Positions 25,001 through 37,000 of a DNA stretch of 64,000 nucleotides are shown here, one piece after another. The notes beneath the pieces are model-generated. The model was not told where the DNA came from. It saw only the letters and a list, made by a program, of their open reading frames with translations, and did no database searches. Origin of the DNA: Colius striatus (taxonomy: Eukaryota > Chordata > Aves > Coliiformes > Coliidae); contig NC_084776.1 in assembly GCF_028858725.1 (NCBI RefSeq), forward strand, positions 1,054,001 to 1,118,000, given 5' to 3'. Both the position numbers and the translations under genes were made by a program. Each line of letters starts with the position of its first letter. Positions within the stretch are counted from its first letter, which is position 1.

Positions 25001-28000
25001 TACCAAAACAAACAGAAAGGACACAGTCACCAAGGGGCCTTTGGAGACTTCTTGGGATCCCAGCTCATTGGGGGAAGTTTGCTTCCTCCCAGGCTGCTTC
25101 CTCCAGCTGCTGTTAATGGAAGGCTTGAGGCTGAGTTATCCCAGGAGTTGTTCCTCCACAACATCTCTCCTTGGTCCAGGCTTCTCTGTGCCTGACAGGC
25201 AATTCTGACAGCGTGCTCCTTCTGTTTTCATTAACCTGGAGTCAGTTTGCAGAAGGATGAATCCCACCTTCCCCCCAGAAAAGAGGGGACAGGGCTGGCA
25301 GAGAAGCAAATGCCCAGGAAATAGGGAGCTGCTGCCCCCAGGCAAACACCCTGTGTGTCTCTGACCTGCAGCCCTCAGCTCTTGTGCTGCTAGATGGGGA
25401 TTTTCTTCGTGTTCAAAGAGGTGGTGAAAGTCCTCTTGCCTGTGGGAGAGACATATTTGTCCCTCCAGGATTCTTGTGGCAGTCTGGGACTTCCTTTAGG
25501 AGGTATTTCAATATGTGAGAAGCTGCAAACGTTTCACAGAAGGCAGGGTGATGTGGAAGAGGAGGAAAGGAGGCCTTAAGCCAGGGAAGGCTTCTCCCTG
25601 CCCTCAAGGGGAGGCTTGTTTGCACGGGGTGAGCAGCGTGCTCAGCCTGGAGGAGTGTGAGACAGTGGTGTCTGTGCACGTCTCACTGCCTTTCCTCTGC
25701 CTTGAGTTTGAAGCAGTCCCCAGGAGAAAGGACAGTAACTTCTCAGGCTCTTCCAGAAGCAGGTCTCTCCTAGCTGGTGGCTGAGTGCCAGGGCACCTTT
25801 CTGCAAGAAGACTGGCTGTGTTTTGTAGAGCTTGGAGCAATCCAACTGTGTGAATCTTCTGCCTTCCCCACCAGAGTGGATGTGATGCTGATCCAGTGAC
25901 AAAGCGCAGAATAGCTCAGCTCTCCTTAGGGGAGACAGAGCAGTGACAGGAGGCAGCTCCAGGCAGCAGACGGATTTAGGAGGAGAGTTCTGACTCAAAC
26001 CACGAAATCAGGGTCCCAATGCAGGCTGGAATGGTGGTTGTAGTAAGAACTGCAGTCCTCTGGCGCTCTGCACTCGTGGCTCCTCAGGACTCTGCTGTGT
26101 TTCCCTCTAGGCGACGGTGAACGCTCGTCCCCAGCGCATCCTGGACACGTCCTCGCTGACCCAGTCGGCCCCTGCCAGCCCCACCAACAAGGGCATGCAC
26201 ATCCACCAAGTGGGGTAAGCCCTGACCTGGCTTTGCAGCGCTTCCCAGCGCCCTGAGCCGCTCCCTTCCCCGCTCCAGCAGCCGTCCCTGGGCGCTGCCC
26301 CGGGCTCAGTGAGCGTGCCAAGGCATCCTGCTGAGGTGCTGGGAAGGTGTTCGAAACCAAGAGCTGTGGGAAAAGGTGGGGAGTTTCTTCCTGTTATTGT
26401 TTTTAGGCCCAAGAGCCAAACTAATTCTCTGAAGATCGATTGGGAGCAGAGTGTTGGTGTCTCACCGTGCTCTGGCCTGAGCCGTGTGGTGGCTGCTTCC
26501 CGTTGAACTCGTCTGTATTTTCCCTGCTTTCAGTGGGTAAAAGCCAGGGTTCTGTGGTGAGCATCAAGCCATGCCTGAGCTGCAGGGAAATGGATCACTG
26601 ATGGGTGAAGCCAGGACTTGAGAGTGTAATTATTTCCCAAGACACGCTCTCCAGGAGGCAGCAGCACCCACAGTGCTGGGACCCACGGGCAGCTCTGGGC
26701 TTCAGAGCTGCCACACAGGGCCCAGGGCTGCACAGGGATGTTCCTTCTGTGTTTTCTGAGAGCACAGAGTAGCTGTGCCCCAGGACAAGCCTCAGTTCAC
26801 CTGTCAGTTAAGATGCTTCTCCGTGGGCCAGCGGGACTCCCAGTCTCCTCACTGAGGCTCAGGGGCCGGTTGGTGTGCTTAGGCCAGCTGTGGCCTGAGA
26901 CCTGCAGCTTCCCTGCAGCTTCATTTTTCCTGTCCTCAGTCTGGGCTCACTCTTCCTTGGGGCTTTGGAGGTCTTTGGAGGGCACAGTGGGAATTGTGTC
27001 CGTTGGGTTTGGTAGAGGAAGCACAACAGTCAAGTATGGACCTTAAAGAAACAACAGTAACCTGCTTCCCATGCAAGTGTCTCGTGTGCAGTGAGCCCTC
27101 AGTCCTGTGCCTGTGCTTTGCTCTGCAGAGGGTCACCCCCAGCCACCAGCACCAGCAGCTCCAGCCTGACCAACGACGTGCCGAAGCAGCCGGTGAGCCG
27201 GGACATGGCGTCTGTGCGACCTGCCAACGTCAGCAGCGTGGGGGTTCAGTACACCCCCCACTCCCACCAGTTCCCCAGGACCAGGAAGATGTTTGACAAA
27301 GGGCCAGAGCAGGTAAAGAGCCTTTCTGTTCGGGTCTGACTGCTTCCCCCCGCCTCTGGGGTTTGTCACAGGCTCTGTGTGGTTTGTTCCCACGTTTGCT
27401 TCCCGCTGCTGTTCTGCACTTTGGCTTCCTCTGACCACCCAAATAAAAACTGGGGGCTTTTTTCTTCAGGATATGTTTGGGTTTGTAGCTTTTGACAGGG
27501 CATTGCTCACTCCTGCTGCAAAGCAGTGCTTAGTCAGAGGTGATGCTTATTGTCTCATAGCCGTTTCCTGCCTGGGTGGTACCGTAGAGCCAGAGCTGTG
27601 GCCCTCGGATGCTTTTTCTCCAACTTCAGCAAAGCTGGGACTGAGGAGGAAAAAGGGAAGATTCCTCTTCCTTCAGCATCCAAACTGTCCTTCCTTTTGA
27701 GAGGCCACTAGTGCTGCTGCACCCAAATAGTCTCCTTTGCAGCAGCCCCATACCTGCTCTGCAGCCCAAAGGAGGATGTGAGCCCAGACTGTTCCCAGGA
27801 AGAGCAAAGCTCGTGTCAGGTCGCCCTGATGGAAGAGTGCTGAGCGGTTACGAGCTGTGAGGAGCTCTGAGAGGAAGGGCAGTGACTCCTCAGCCAGGGA
27901 GCTGTGTTCCTTTCAGCATTCTGAAGCATTTGGGCACTGGGCATCTTTGCATTTGCAGAAGCACTGATGTGGTGCCAAGTGGAGCAATCAGTCAGCTTTT

Positions 28001-31000
28001 AGTGTGCACCAAGGATTCTGAGTGTCACTGCAGATGGCTTCAGATGAGCCATGTCTGATGAATGTGGATGAGCACAAGCTTGCTTGGGTGTGCCTGTGGT
28101 GTCACCTGAAGATGGAGGCTGTTCCCTCTCAGTGGTCAGTGTTCTTCAGGATTCACCCATCTGGCAGTAGTTCTCTGTCTGCCCCTCCCTCTGCTTCACA
28201 TTTCCAGGGTGTTTCTGGTGCTGGCTCTGTGGGTGAAACTGGAAAGGCAGCAGATGTGCTCTGCTGCCTGTGCACACAGCATGATGGAGGGAGGACACTG
28301 ACCCTGCTTTTCTCCCTCCTGGTGCTAAAGAAGAGAAGGATGCTGAAGCTCTGAGGCGTGTGCAGCCCCTGGGAAAGGGGACAGCACAGCACCTGAGCTG
28401 TTGTGAGTGCTGAGGCAACTGCTCTTCCCTTAAACTGGCATTTCTGCCTTTCCTCAGTGAGTGCTCTGACAGAAGCTTCCGGAGGTGGGGAGTCAGTCCT
28501 GTGTGATCACAGGAAAGAAGTGTGGCAGCCTTGGCAGGAAAAACCTTCCCTTCCTGGGGGGTGGCAGCTCTGTCCCAGATCAGAGCTCTGAAGCGCTGGC
28601 TGCAGGCTGAGGGACTGCCGGGGGGTCTGTTCCCTTCTGGGCTGCCTGTGCTTCGGAACAGACACTCAGCCCATATGTGGCCTTGATCTGAAGCAGTGTC
28701 TGCCTCTGCTCCATCCTGAACCATCTTCCCAGCTCCACTGTTTCTCACACCAGACGCTTGGGAGACGGTGAGGATCCGCTGAGGAGCCTCCCGCGCCGTT
28801 CCTGCGCCGCCGGGCTGGGGCTGGGGCTGGGCTCTGCAGATCTTGTGTGCAATGAGTTAATGCCATGCCAGTGATCCTAGAGCTGGGTGTAAGACATTTG
28901 CCCTCCTTGGCGACGTGTGTGAGCCTTTCCATGCCCAGCAGTGTGTGCCTGCTGCCCCTGGCCGGGGGCCGTGGGGGAACAGCCTCTTCTCTCTCTCACA
29001 GACGACCGACGACGCCGACGATACCGTTGGGCACAAAAGTTTCATCTCGGCCACAGTGCAGACGGGTTTCTGTGACTGGAGTGCAAAGTACTTTGCTCAG
29101 CCTGTCATGAAGGTAATGCTTTATCTCTGGGTGCTTTCTGCACCAGGGCACTGCAGCTCTTGAAAAGCACCAGTGTCCTGAGCACAGGCTTGTGCTTTCC
29201 CTTTTGCTTTTCCCTTTCTTTTGCTCAGTGTGGGGAGGGAAGGGAGGGGATTTATTGGCATTGTGCTGCTCTGGGAGCTGGGTGACCACTGGGCTTCTAA
29301 AGGAAGAGGGAAGAAGTCCTCAGGGGGAGCAGAAGAGTTAGTGCCAGATGGAACAGGGATGTATTATGGGGGAAAGTTCACAGAACAAAAGCCCTGCACC
29401 CCATGGAGCACATGCAAGAACGTACAAGTGAGGAGAGGTTCTGTACTTGCTCTGGACCCACCAGGTGTTGCCCAGTTGCAGGTTGCATTGCAACTGCTTC
29501 ATTTTAAATGCTGTGGTTGTCTATATATTGGAAACTGTGGTATTAAATGGAGTCAGGAAGGCCCTTTATTCCAGAAAGAGCTGCTAGAGGCTGGAGAATG
29601 AGAGGTGCTGTTTCCTTTCTGATCTCCTGGCTGAATTTGCTGGCTGTGGTGATGCTAAAACAAGCAGAGAAACAGTGGAGACTGCTGCTTTGGGTGAAGG
29701 CCACATCATCCCAGTGGCAGCACGACACAGCCACGCTTGGGGTTAGGCTGGACTCTGCCTGAGCATGACTTGGAGCTGTGCTCAGCCCACAGGAACCCTG
29801 TGAACCCAAAAGGGAGCAGGGCTGTGAGTGGCCCTCTGTGTGGCTGCCTGGGGGAAGCATCACTGGGTTTTAAAGCTAAAGAAGAGTTGTATTGCTGCCA
29901 CTCTCCTTTTTTGCCATGAAGAATCTCCACTGAGAGCTTTTTAGGTGTGAGTGTGTTCTGGTAACTAAATTGGCTTTATGTGACACAAGAGATTCGCTGA
30001 AGCCTTGTTCTAGGAAGGAAACAAAACAGCTCTAAGAGATGAGCAAAGATTGTCAGTGACTGGAAAGGAAAAACATCCAATTCCCAGAATCTTTTAGCCA
30101 AAGATCAGGTTTCAGTTTTAAGTATGAACTCAAGGCAAGCAGTAAATCTCTCCTTTCCTATAAGCAAACATGATGAGGCAAGCCTCCAGGCACACAAACT
30201 GGAACACAGCTTCCAGCCTCATTTCCTGGAGGTGCTGCAGGTTCTGTGGGTAATAGCACACAGCCTGTATTAGTGCCATCACCTGAGCCACTCCACAACA
30301 GGCCTCTGCATCCAAAAGCTGATATTTAAACCTCACTAATGCAGAACTTGCCCATCTGATGTGCTGTCTCATCCCAGCGTGGCCACTGAGCCATCCATCA
30401 CCACTCCTTCCACTGACAGCATCTGCAGTGATGAGGTGAGGTAACTGCCCCCAAGCTGAAGGTTATCACAGAAGTAGTTACAGCAGTTGTTGTGTGGCTT
30501 TGATTTCTTCAGAGAATCACCAGGAAGGAAGGGCTGAGGTGGCAAACTGATGTCCTGACACCTCCTCAGCTGCTGGTGGAATTCACTTTCTTCTGCTGTC
30601 ATTAGCAGATTCATTCATTAGGGTGTCCCTGTGGCCCCTGGGGCCTGGCTGCCTGGCCAGGCTTTAAACCAGGGGTTTCTCTCAACAAGATGAATTTCAG
30701 GTCCAGAAGAGAGTACAGGAGGAGGAGGAGGGTGGTGTTCCATCTCTTAGTTCTTATTAAAAACATTTGTTAAGGAAAGCTCTTCCCAGTGAAAAGGGGG
30801 GTGTTTATTAGTGAAATCAATCACAGCAGGCAGCCATCAGGGGCAGGTCAGTGGGCAGATGGGGAGCACCGTGTGGCTGTGTGTAGGGGTTTACTACTTT
30901 ATCTGCATTAAACAGAGGAGGTTACTTCAGGGGAGGAAATAGAAACTGGGCTGCATTCCTGGACTAATGCCCATGGAAATGGGGGCTCTTCCCTGCAGCC

Positions 31001-34000
31001 CAGTGTCCCACCACGAGCATCACGTGCTGCACACCCAGCAATGTGTGCAGTGCTCTGTCTCTGCAGCTTTCCCTGCTGTGGCACCAGTGGTTCTGTAGCA
31101 GTGAAGGTGTTTTCATTTGGAAACACTCAGTGCCCAGGGCTGAGGTTTCTGAGCAGGGCCTGTCCTCAGCAGCAATGCTTCAGGGGGCGTTTGAGCAAAT
31201 CAAAGGCAATGTTTCCTAGTAAAGCAAAGGGAGGAGAATTGATTTCCCCATTACTTCTGTGAAGCAGCTTTAAAAGGCCAAGGAGAGGGTTTCTGCAGGA
31301 AAACTTGTGTGTTGTGCTGTCCTAACAGGGAATTGCATGTAACTGTGGTGGGAGTGTCCAGGCTGTGTGCTGGGACAGGGGCTGTGTGCTGGGACAGGGG
31401 CTGTGTGCTGGGACAGGGGCTGTGTGCAGAGGTCCATCTGCCAGCCTCTGGCTTGCTGCTGGTGTCAGCAGGCAGAACAACCTGTGCAGGAAGGGGGATG
31501 TTGTCCTACAACTGCTGTTCCAGCAGCACCAAGGAACAAACAGCCTGGGCTGGTGGCTGCTGCCTTTTGGGAGCTTCAGCCTCATGAAAAAGGCAAAGAG
31601 CAAAGTCTCCAGAGCACTGATGGAAGAAGACGATATTGATGTTTAATTCCAGCACTTCATTTGGAGGTGCTGCCTCCCATCACAAACAGGGAGAGACAAG
31701 GCAACTGTTCCTGTAATGAATAAACATAAAATGACTGTGAGTGCATCTTAGTCATATTTAATGGATGACTTTAGTTTTGCTTCACAGCCCTTGCTCTGAG
31801 GATGCTTGCACTGGAAAGACTGAGGGATTAATTTCCAGTGTAAATCACTGGCTGGGTTTCCAGCCATCACACTGATTTATTGATTATCTAATCAAATAAA
31901 TGGAGAAAGAAAACTCTGCATCGTGAATCCTGAGTGTGCCAGGAAACAAAAGAGACACCTCCCCCAGCTCTGGTTCCCACACAAGTCTCTCCTCTTGCTG
32001 AGGGCTGTGGTGGCAAAGGGCTGCTCTGCGGCCGCCCTTGGCCTGGGAGCACAGCAGAGCTCGCTGCCAGCTCGCAGGAAGCCCTGAGTCAAGGAGACAG
32101 GGAGCCAGCATCTGCTACTGCCAGGGCTGGCAGAACATGCAGGCAGGAGCTGGTGAGGATCCTGGAAGGTGAGAATTACATAAGCAATCCTTCCTGATCA
32201 ATCCTTGCTTTAACTTCAGCACTGTGCCTTGGCACTCGTTCACAGTCCTGGGAGAGGAGAGGAGAGGAGAGGAGAGGAGAGGAGAGGAGAGGAGAGGAGA
32301 GGAGAGGAGAGGAGAGGAGAGGAGAGGAGAGGAGAGGAGAGGAGAGGAGAGGAGAGGAGAGGAGAGGAGGAGTATTTACTACTGGAGCCATGTGCTGCAC
32401 CTTCCCCCTCCCCTCCCATGTCGAGAGGCAGAAACAAACAGTGAAAGAAGAGGAACTTGGTTGGCTTTCAAGTGGCACTGCTTGGTGGGAGGTTTCAGGA
32501 GTGTGATTGGTTTCTGTGGGTGCCAGGAGTCGGGGGCACAGTGTGGTCCTCACCCCACAGCAGGGTTGTGCCTCCCCCATCCCTCCTGAGCTCTGCTGGG
32601 GGGGAGCTGAGCAACAGCCAAACCCAGGCTCTTGTTTACTAAAATGACTTTCTGATGTTCAGTGGGAGCTGGCTGGGAGGAGGGGAGGGAGAGAGACGTG
32701 AGTGATGAGCCTGAGGAGTTCCTCTGAATAATGACTTGTGGTTAGCAGCCAGTAGCAGCTGGGCTGGAGTCACAGCTGGCTGCTGCACACGCAGCCTGAC
32801 GCAGCCCTGTGCTGCCTGCTCTGCACAAGCTCCTCACTGGGCTTCACAGGTTCATCACTTACTGCTCCCTGCTGACCCCTGCTGAGCCCCACAGCCCTGT
32901 CCTGCAGGCAGGAGGGCTCAGGGAAAGGGCTTGCTTTTATCCTGCATGCTCTGGCTGTTCCAGCTCCCTGCAAGGGCTCAGCCACTCACACCTTCCCTGG
33001 TTAGATGAGGTACACTGATGGCCTGTGTCAGGCTCAGCTCAACTGGCACAGAGCATCTCTGCCTGGTGACAGCTATGTGCAATACTTCTTAAGGATGAAC
33101 TGAGTTCAACAGAGTTTATTTCACTAGGGATATTGTCTGGTAACACTTCAGGAGGAGCCACAGCTGTTCTTCTGTGTTACTCTTGCTGGTTTTCTCTGTT
33201 CTCAAAGCTCTGTGACCCTCCTGCAGGTTTCTTCCCATGCAGGCTCAGGCCTGCTATAGCTTGCCCATTCACCAAATTGCAAGCAGCATCAGCCAGCTCA
33301 GTGACAACACTGGGGCTGGTGAGCCCCAGAGCCTGGTCAGGAGAGGACACCTGGACTAAGTCTGTAGTGCTCGGTGTGTTTTGGGCATTTTCAGCTGTGA
33401 GCCCAGCTGGGGCTGTGGGAAGCCACTGGACACACAGATCCTGGCAGAAGTGTCTTTGCAGGAAGCTCCCTTGGGAATTGCAAGGTGCTGCCATCCTCCA
33501 TGTGCAGAGCCCTTGGCACAGACAGTGTGGTGGTTGGAGCTGACAGTCCCAGGCTGTGCCTGTGCCTTCCTGTGGCCGTTGGCTGGGAGCCTGCAGCTTG
33601 TCTCCCTCTTGTCACTGTCTCATCCCATGGTCCCTCACACTGAGTGGCTGCAGCCCTGTCTGAGGCTTCCTCCAGCCCTGGCTGAGGTTTGTGGTGCCAT
33701 GTGCAGGGTACTGATGCTGTCCAGGGCCCATACCCTGAGGGATCTTGTTATGGGAGGAATCTTTAGTGCTGATACCAGATGATAAGAGCAAGTGCCTGCT
33801 CAGCTGCCTTTTCCAGACCTGAAAAGCCCAGCAACTCCTTTAATCTGATATTCTTTATCTGCCAGAATGAGGAGAGCTTTGCTCAGCTGCATAACTGCAT
33901 ATTTCTTAGTCCTAAACTGTGAAAGCCTCTGGGTGCCTGTGGGAGAATTTACCATTCTGCTTGTTCCCTTCTCCTCCCCTGGCCTGCTGGGTCTTGCTTT

Positions 34001-37000
34001 CATTTATTCCCAGGGAAGCTGGATTTTCATTAAGGTGTAGGTGTAATCTCTCTGCTCACAAATCTCCTCTGGTGTGTTTGATCTTGGGTTTGTTTATTGC
34101 TCTGCCTCTCTGTTTGTCATGGCCTGTCTAATGGATGCTGTGCTCGTGAGGTACTGAAATGGTGCTTCTTGGGGTTTGCCAGGAGCAGGGGTGGAGGGTG
34201 AGGTTTTGGGGCTGCTTTGTTTGAGAGAGGCAGGAGTTCAGCTCAGTTGTTTCCCAGAGTACAGTGCATACACAGGGGTGACAGGTGATTTGAGAACTTT
34301 GTTATTCAGGAGCAAGAAGTGTGTGTTTGTGGGGAATGGGGCAGGAGGGAAAGGACTTTGTGCTTTACATCTCTCTTCTCCAAGAGCTGACTCCTCTTGC
34401 ATCAGCCATCACTGAAAGAGGCTAGAACAGAGTCCTCTAGCTCAGCCCTGAATTGATGCAAGAGTGTTTCTGGAGCAGCTGGGTAGTTTTTTAACCATTA
34501 GATAAAAGAGACATTGTCTGTCCCTCCTGCAGTGCTTTGGGGGCTGGCATCAGGGGGGTTTTTCCCTTTTGCTGCTGTGCTTTGACCACGGGCAGGAGCA
34601 GCTGTGACCCTGCCAGTCCTGGGGAGCAGCCCCTTTGCTCTCCCATCGCTGCCCAGCTGCTGGGGCAGAGTGCCACACTGGCTCCTGGCTGCAGGACAGA
34701 TGTGGAGGGTGCCAAAGCCAAAGCTGGGGCTGAGGGCTGGGATAAAGACAACAAACCAGATCTGAGGGGCTGGATCCTGCTCCAGGGCCTCTCTCCAGTT
34801 TCAGGTGGAGGTCTGTGTGTGGTCAAGGGAAGATGACACAGGCCCATGGTTGCCTTGCAGCCAGGTCTGGTGTGGGAAACTCAATCAGCTGCTGGTGCTT
34901 GTAAACGTGACGTTGGTGATCTGAGCATCTGAGGGATTAGAGAGTGAAGCCTGTGGCCTGCAGTCATCTGTTAGCAACAAAGGAGGATTTAATGTGTTGT
35001 GAGCCCTCTGCCTGTGCCAAAGCTCTGTTCTCCCTTTAATCTCAGGATTGCTACGTGATGCTTTGTGGATGAAAAGTGTTAAGCAGAGTGATGTGTGCTG
35101 CTCTGGAGCTGGGCTCTCGGTGCTTAGGGAGGAAGGGAGTGTCAGGGATGGTGTGTGAGCAGGAGGAGGCTCCTTCCCAGCCCATCCCAGCAGCAACAGG
35201 GGCTCTGGACGTGCATGGCTCTTCACAAACCCCAGGGCACTGCTTTGGAGAAATGCCTGTGACTTAAAGCCACAACAAAACCAGGAAAACAAAAGGAAAG
35301 GGGAAGAGATGGCAGATGATTGGAAAGATTTAGATCAGAAAGGTGCTCAAGTGTTTAATGCCATCAGGCCCCAGCAGCTCCTCCCTTCTCTCTGACACTG
35401 GTGACCCTCAAGAGCAAACAGTCTGAGTCCTCAGTGTGACAGGCACGTGCAGCAGTGTTTGTTCCAAAGGTGCAGTTGTGATAGTGCCTCTTGTTTTGTG
35501 TTGTGGCCATGCTGATGCACTGAAAGATCCCAGAGGAGCACGACCTGGAGAGCCAGATCCGCAAGGAGCGCGAGTGGCGGTTCCTGCGCAACGCCCGTGT
35601 CAGGAAGCAGGCGCAGAAGATCATCCAGAGGGGTGAGTGATGCCCCTCTCACACACACCACAGGCAGCTCCCAGCAGCTCCCAGCACTGTGCTTAGGGCA
35701 CTGAGCTGTAAAGCCCCAGTTAGTGCAGCCCCGCGGTGACCCTCAGCCTGTGCTGTGCTGCCCTGAGCTGTTGAAGTCGCTCACCTCTCCTTCCCAGCTG
35801 CTGGGTTTGTTCAGACCAGAGGAGCCTCCCCTTTAGCTGCAAAAGTGTGCCTTGCCCTTTGAAAATGTAACCACAGCCCTGTGTCCAGAAGCAGTGTGGT
35901 CATCACAAGGGCTGGCTGGAGCACGGCACCAGGCTGCCTGACCTGCCAGTGGGCTGCAGGAGCCTGGGAGTGATGGCTCCTTGCAGGGTGCAGAGAGCTG
36001 GCCAGGAAAGCAGGTTTCCCTGCTTGCAGGAATCGACAGAGCATTCGATTTCCAGTGCAGGTGTTGGCTCCTGGGCCCTCTCAGCTGATGGGCAGCAGCT
36101 GACCCCTTGGGCAGCTCCACAAGAGCCGGAGCTGTCAGCACAGAATCCATAGCCCAGAGGCTCTGAGCAGATGCTATTGATGGACCATTTGGGCTTTTCC
36201 TCCCTGCCCTGAAAGCTGGGATGGATGCTGCAGGTTGTGTTTTGAAAGGGGCAGAAGACTGAATGTTGTAGGCTGAGCCTCAGAGCTCAGGAGGCTCAGG
36301 CTGTGCTTGACGTGTGGCAGAGGCCGTTTGGCTGGGCTGGGAACTGCCCCTGCTGAGCTGCTGGACGAGTCCCCACACACTCAGATCTCAGCCACCTTCA
36401 CACTCCCCACTCTGCTGCACCCTGGGAGTGATCACTCACCCCTTACAGCCCATGGCACTTACAGCAGACTCACAGTGTTGCAATGGGAATGAGATGCAAT
36501 GCTCAAGCACAGCAGAGCTGAGGAGGGGTCTCCTGGGCTTGAGGCTGTGATGCAGAATTGCAGTGTGGGGGGCACCAAAGCTGTGAGCAGCAAACTGTTG
36601 TGAAGGGAAGATGGGCAAGGTCCTGAGCCAGCAGCAGGTGTCTGCACCACAGAGGTGTCTTTCATTTGCAAGTGAAACTGAGAATGGAAGGAACTGAGAT
36701 GGGAGGTTGAATGAACCATCCTGCAGCCGAAGTGCAGCGCTGGGTCCTGGCCTGGAAAAACGTGTTTCCATTTACTTCACTTTGGAAAAATGACATTGCC
36801 TTTTCTGGCAGCACAAGTGGGGTTTCCCAGGGCCTGGCTGGGCTCCCTGGCCCTGCTCTCCTCAGCTGCCCAAGTGCAGGACCCCCTGACCCGTGGCTGC
36901 AGTTTGAGGGGTGAGGAAACCAGCGTGAGGAGTCGGGACTGACGGGTAGCTGGGATCTGAGGAGGCTCTTGGATGGCGTTGGTGGGGTCTGCTGGGAACT

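Larger units (their letters stand above)
29113..35526 (+). other. RPTOR: RPTOR intron 24
   Basis: A 6.4-kb intron with a 19-bp tandem repeat at 31361-31428 and the perfect (GGAGA)n tract at 32251-32369. Its 3' splice site (ACTGAAAG) is the weakest-looking acceptor of the gene. No exon or RNA gene recognised. Confidence 0.8.

Noticed and set aside
32224..32589. RRGEE-repeat open frames over the (GGAGA)n tracts (also 40422-40861)
   Set aside because: A pentamer repeat is open in all frames on both strands; no gene evidence.
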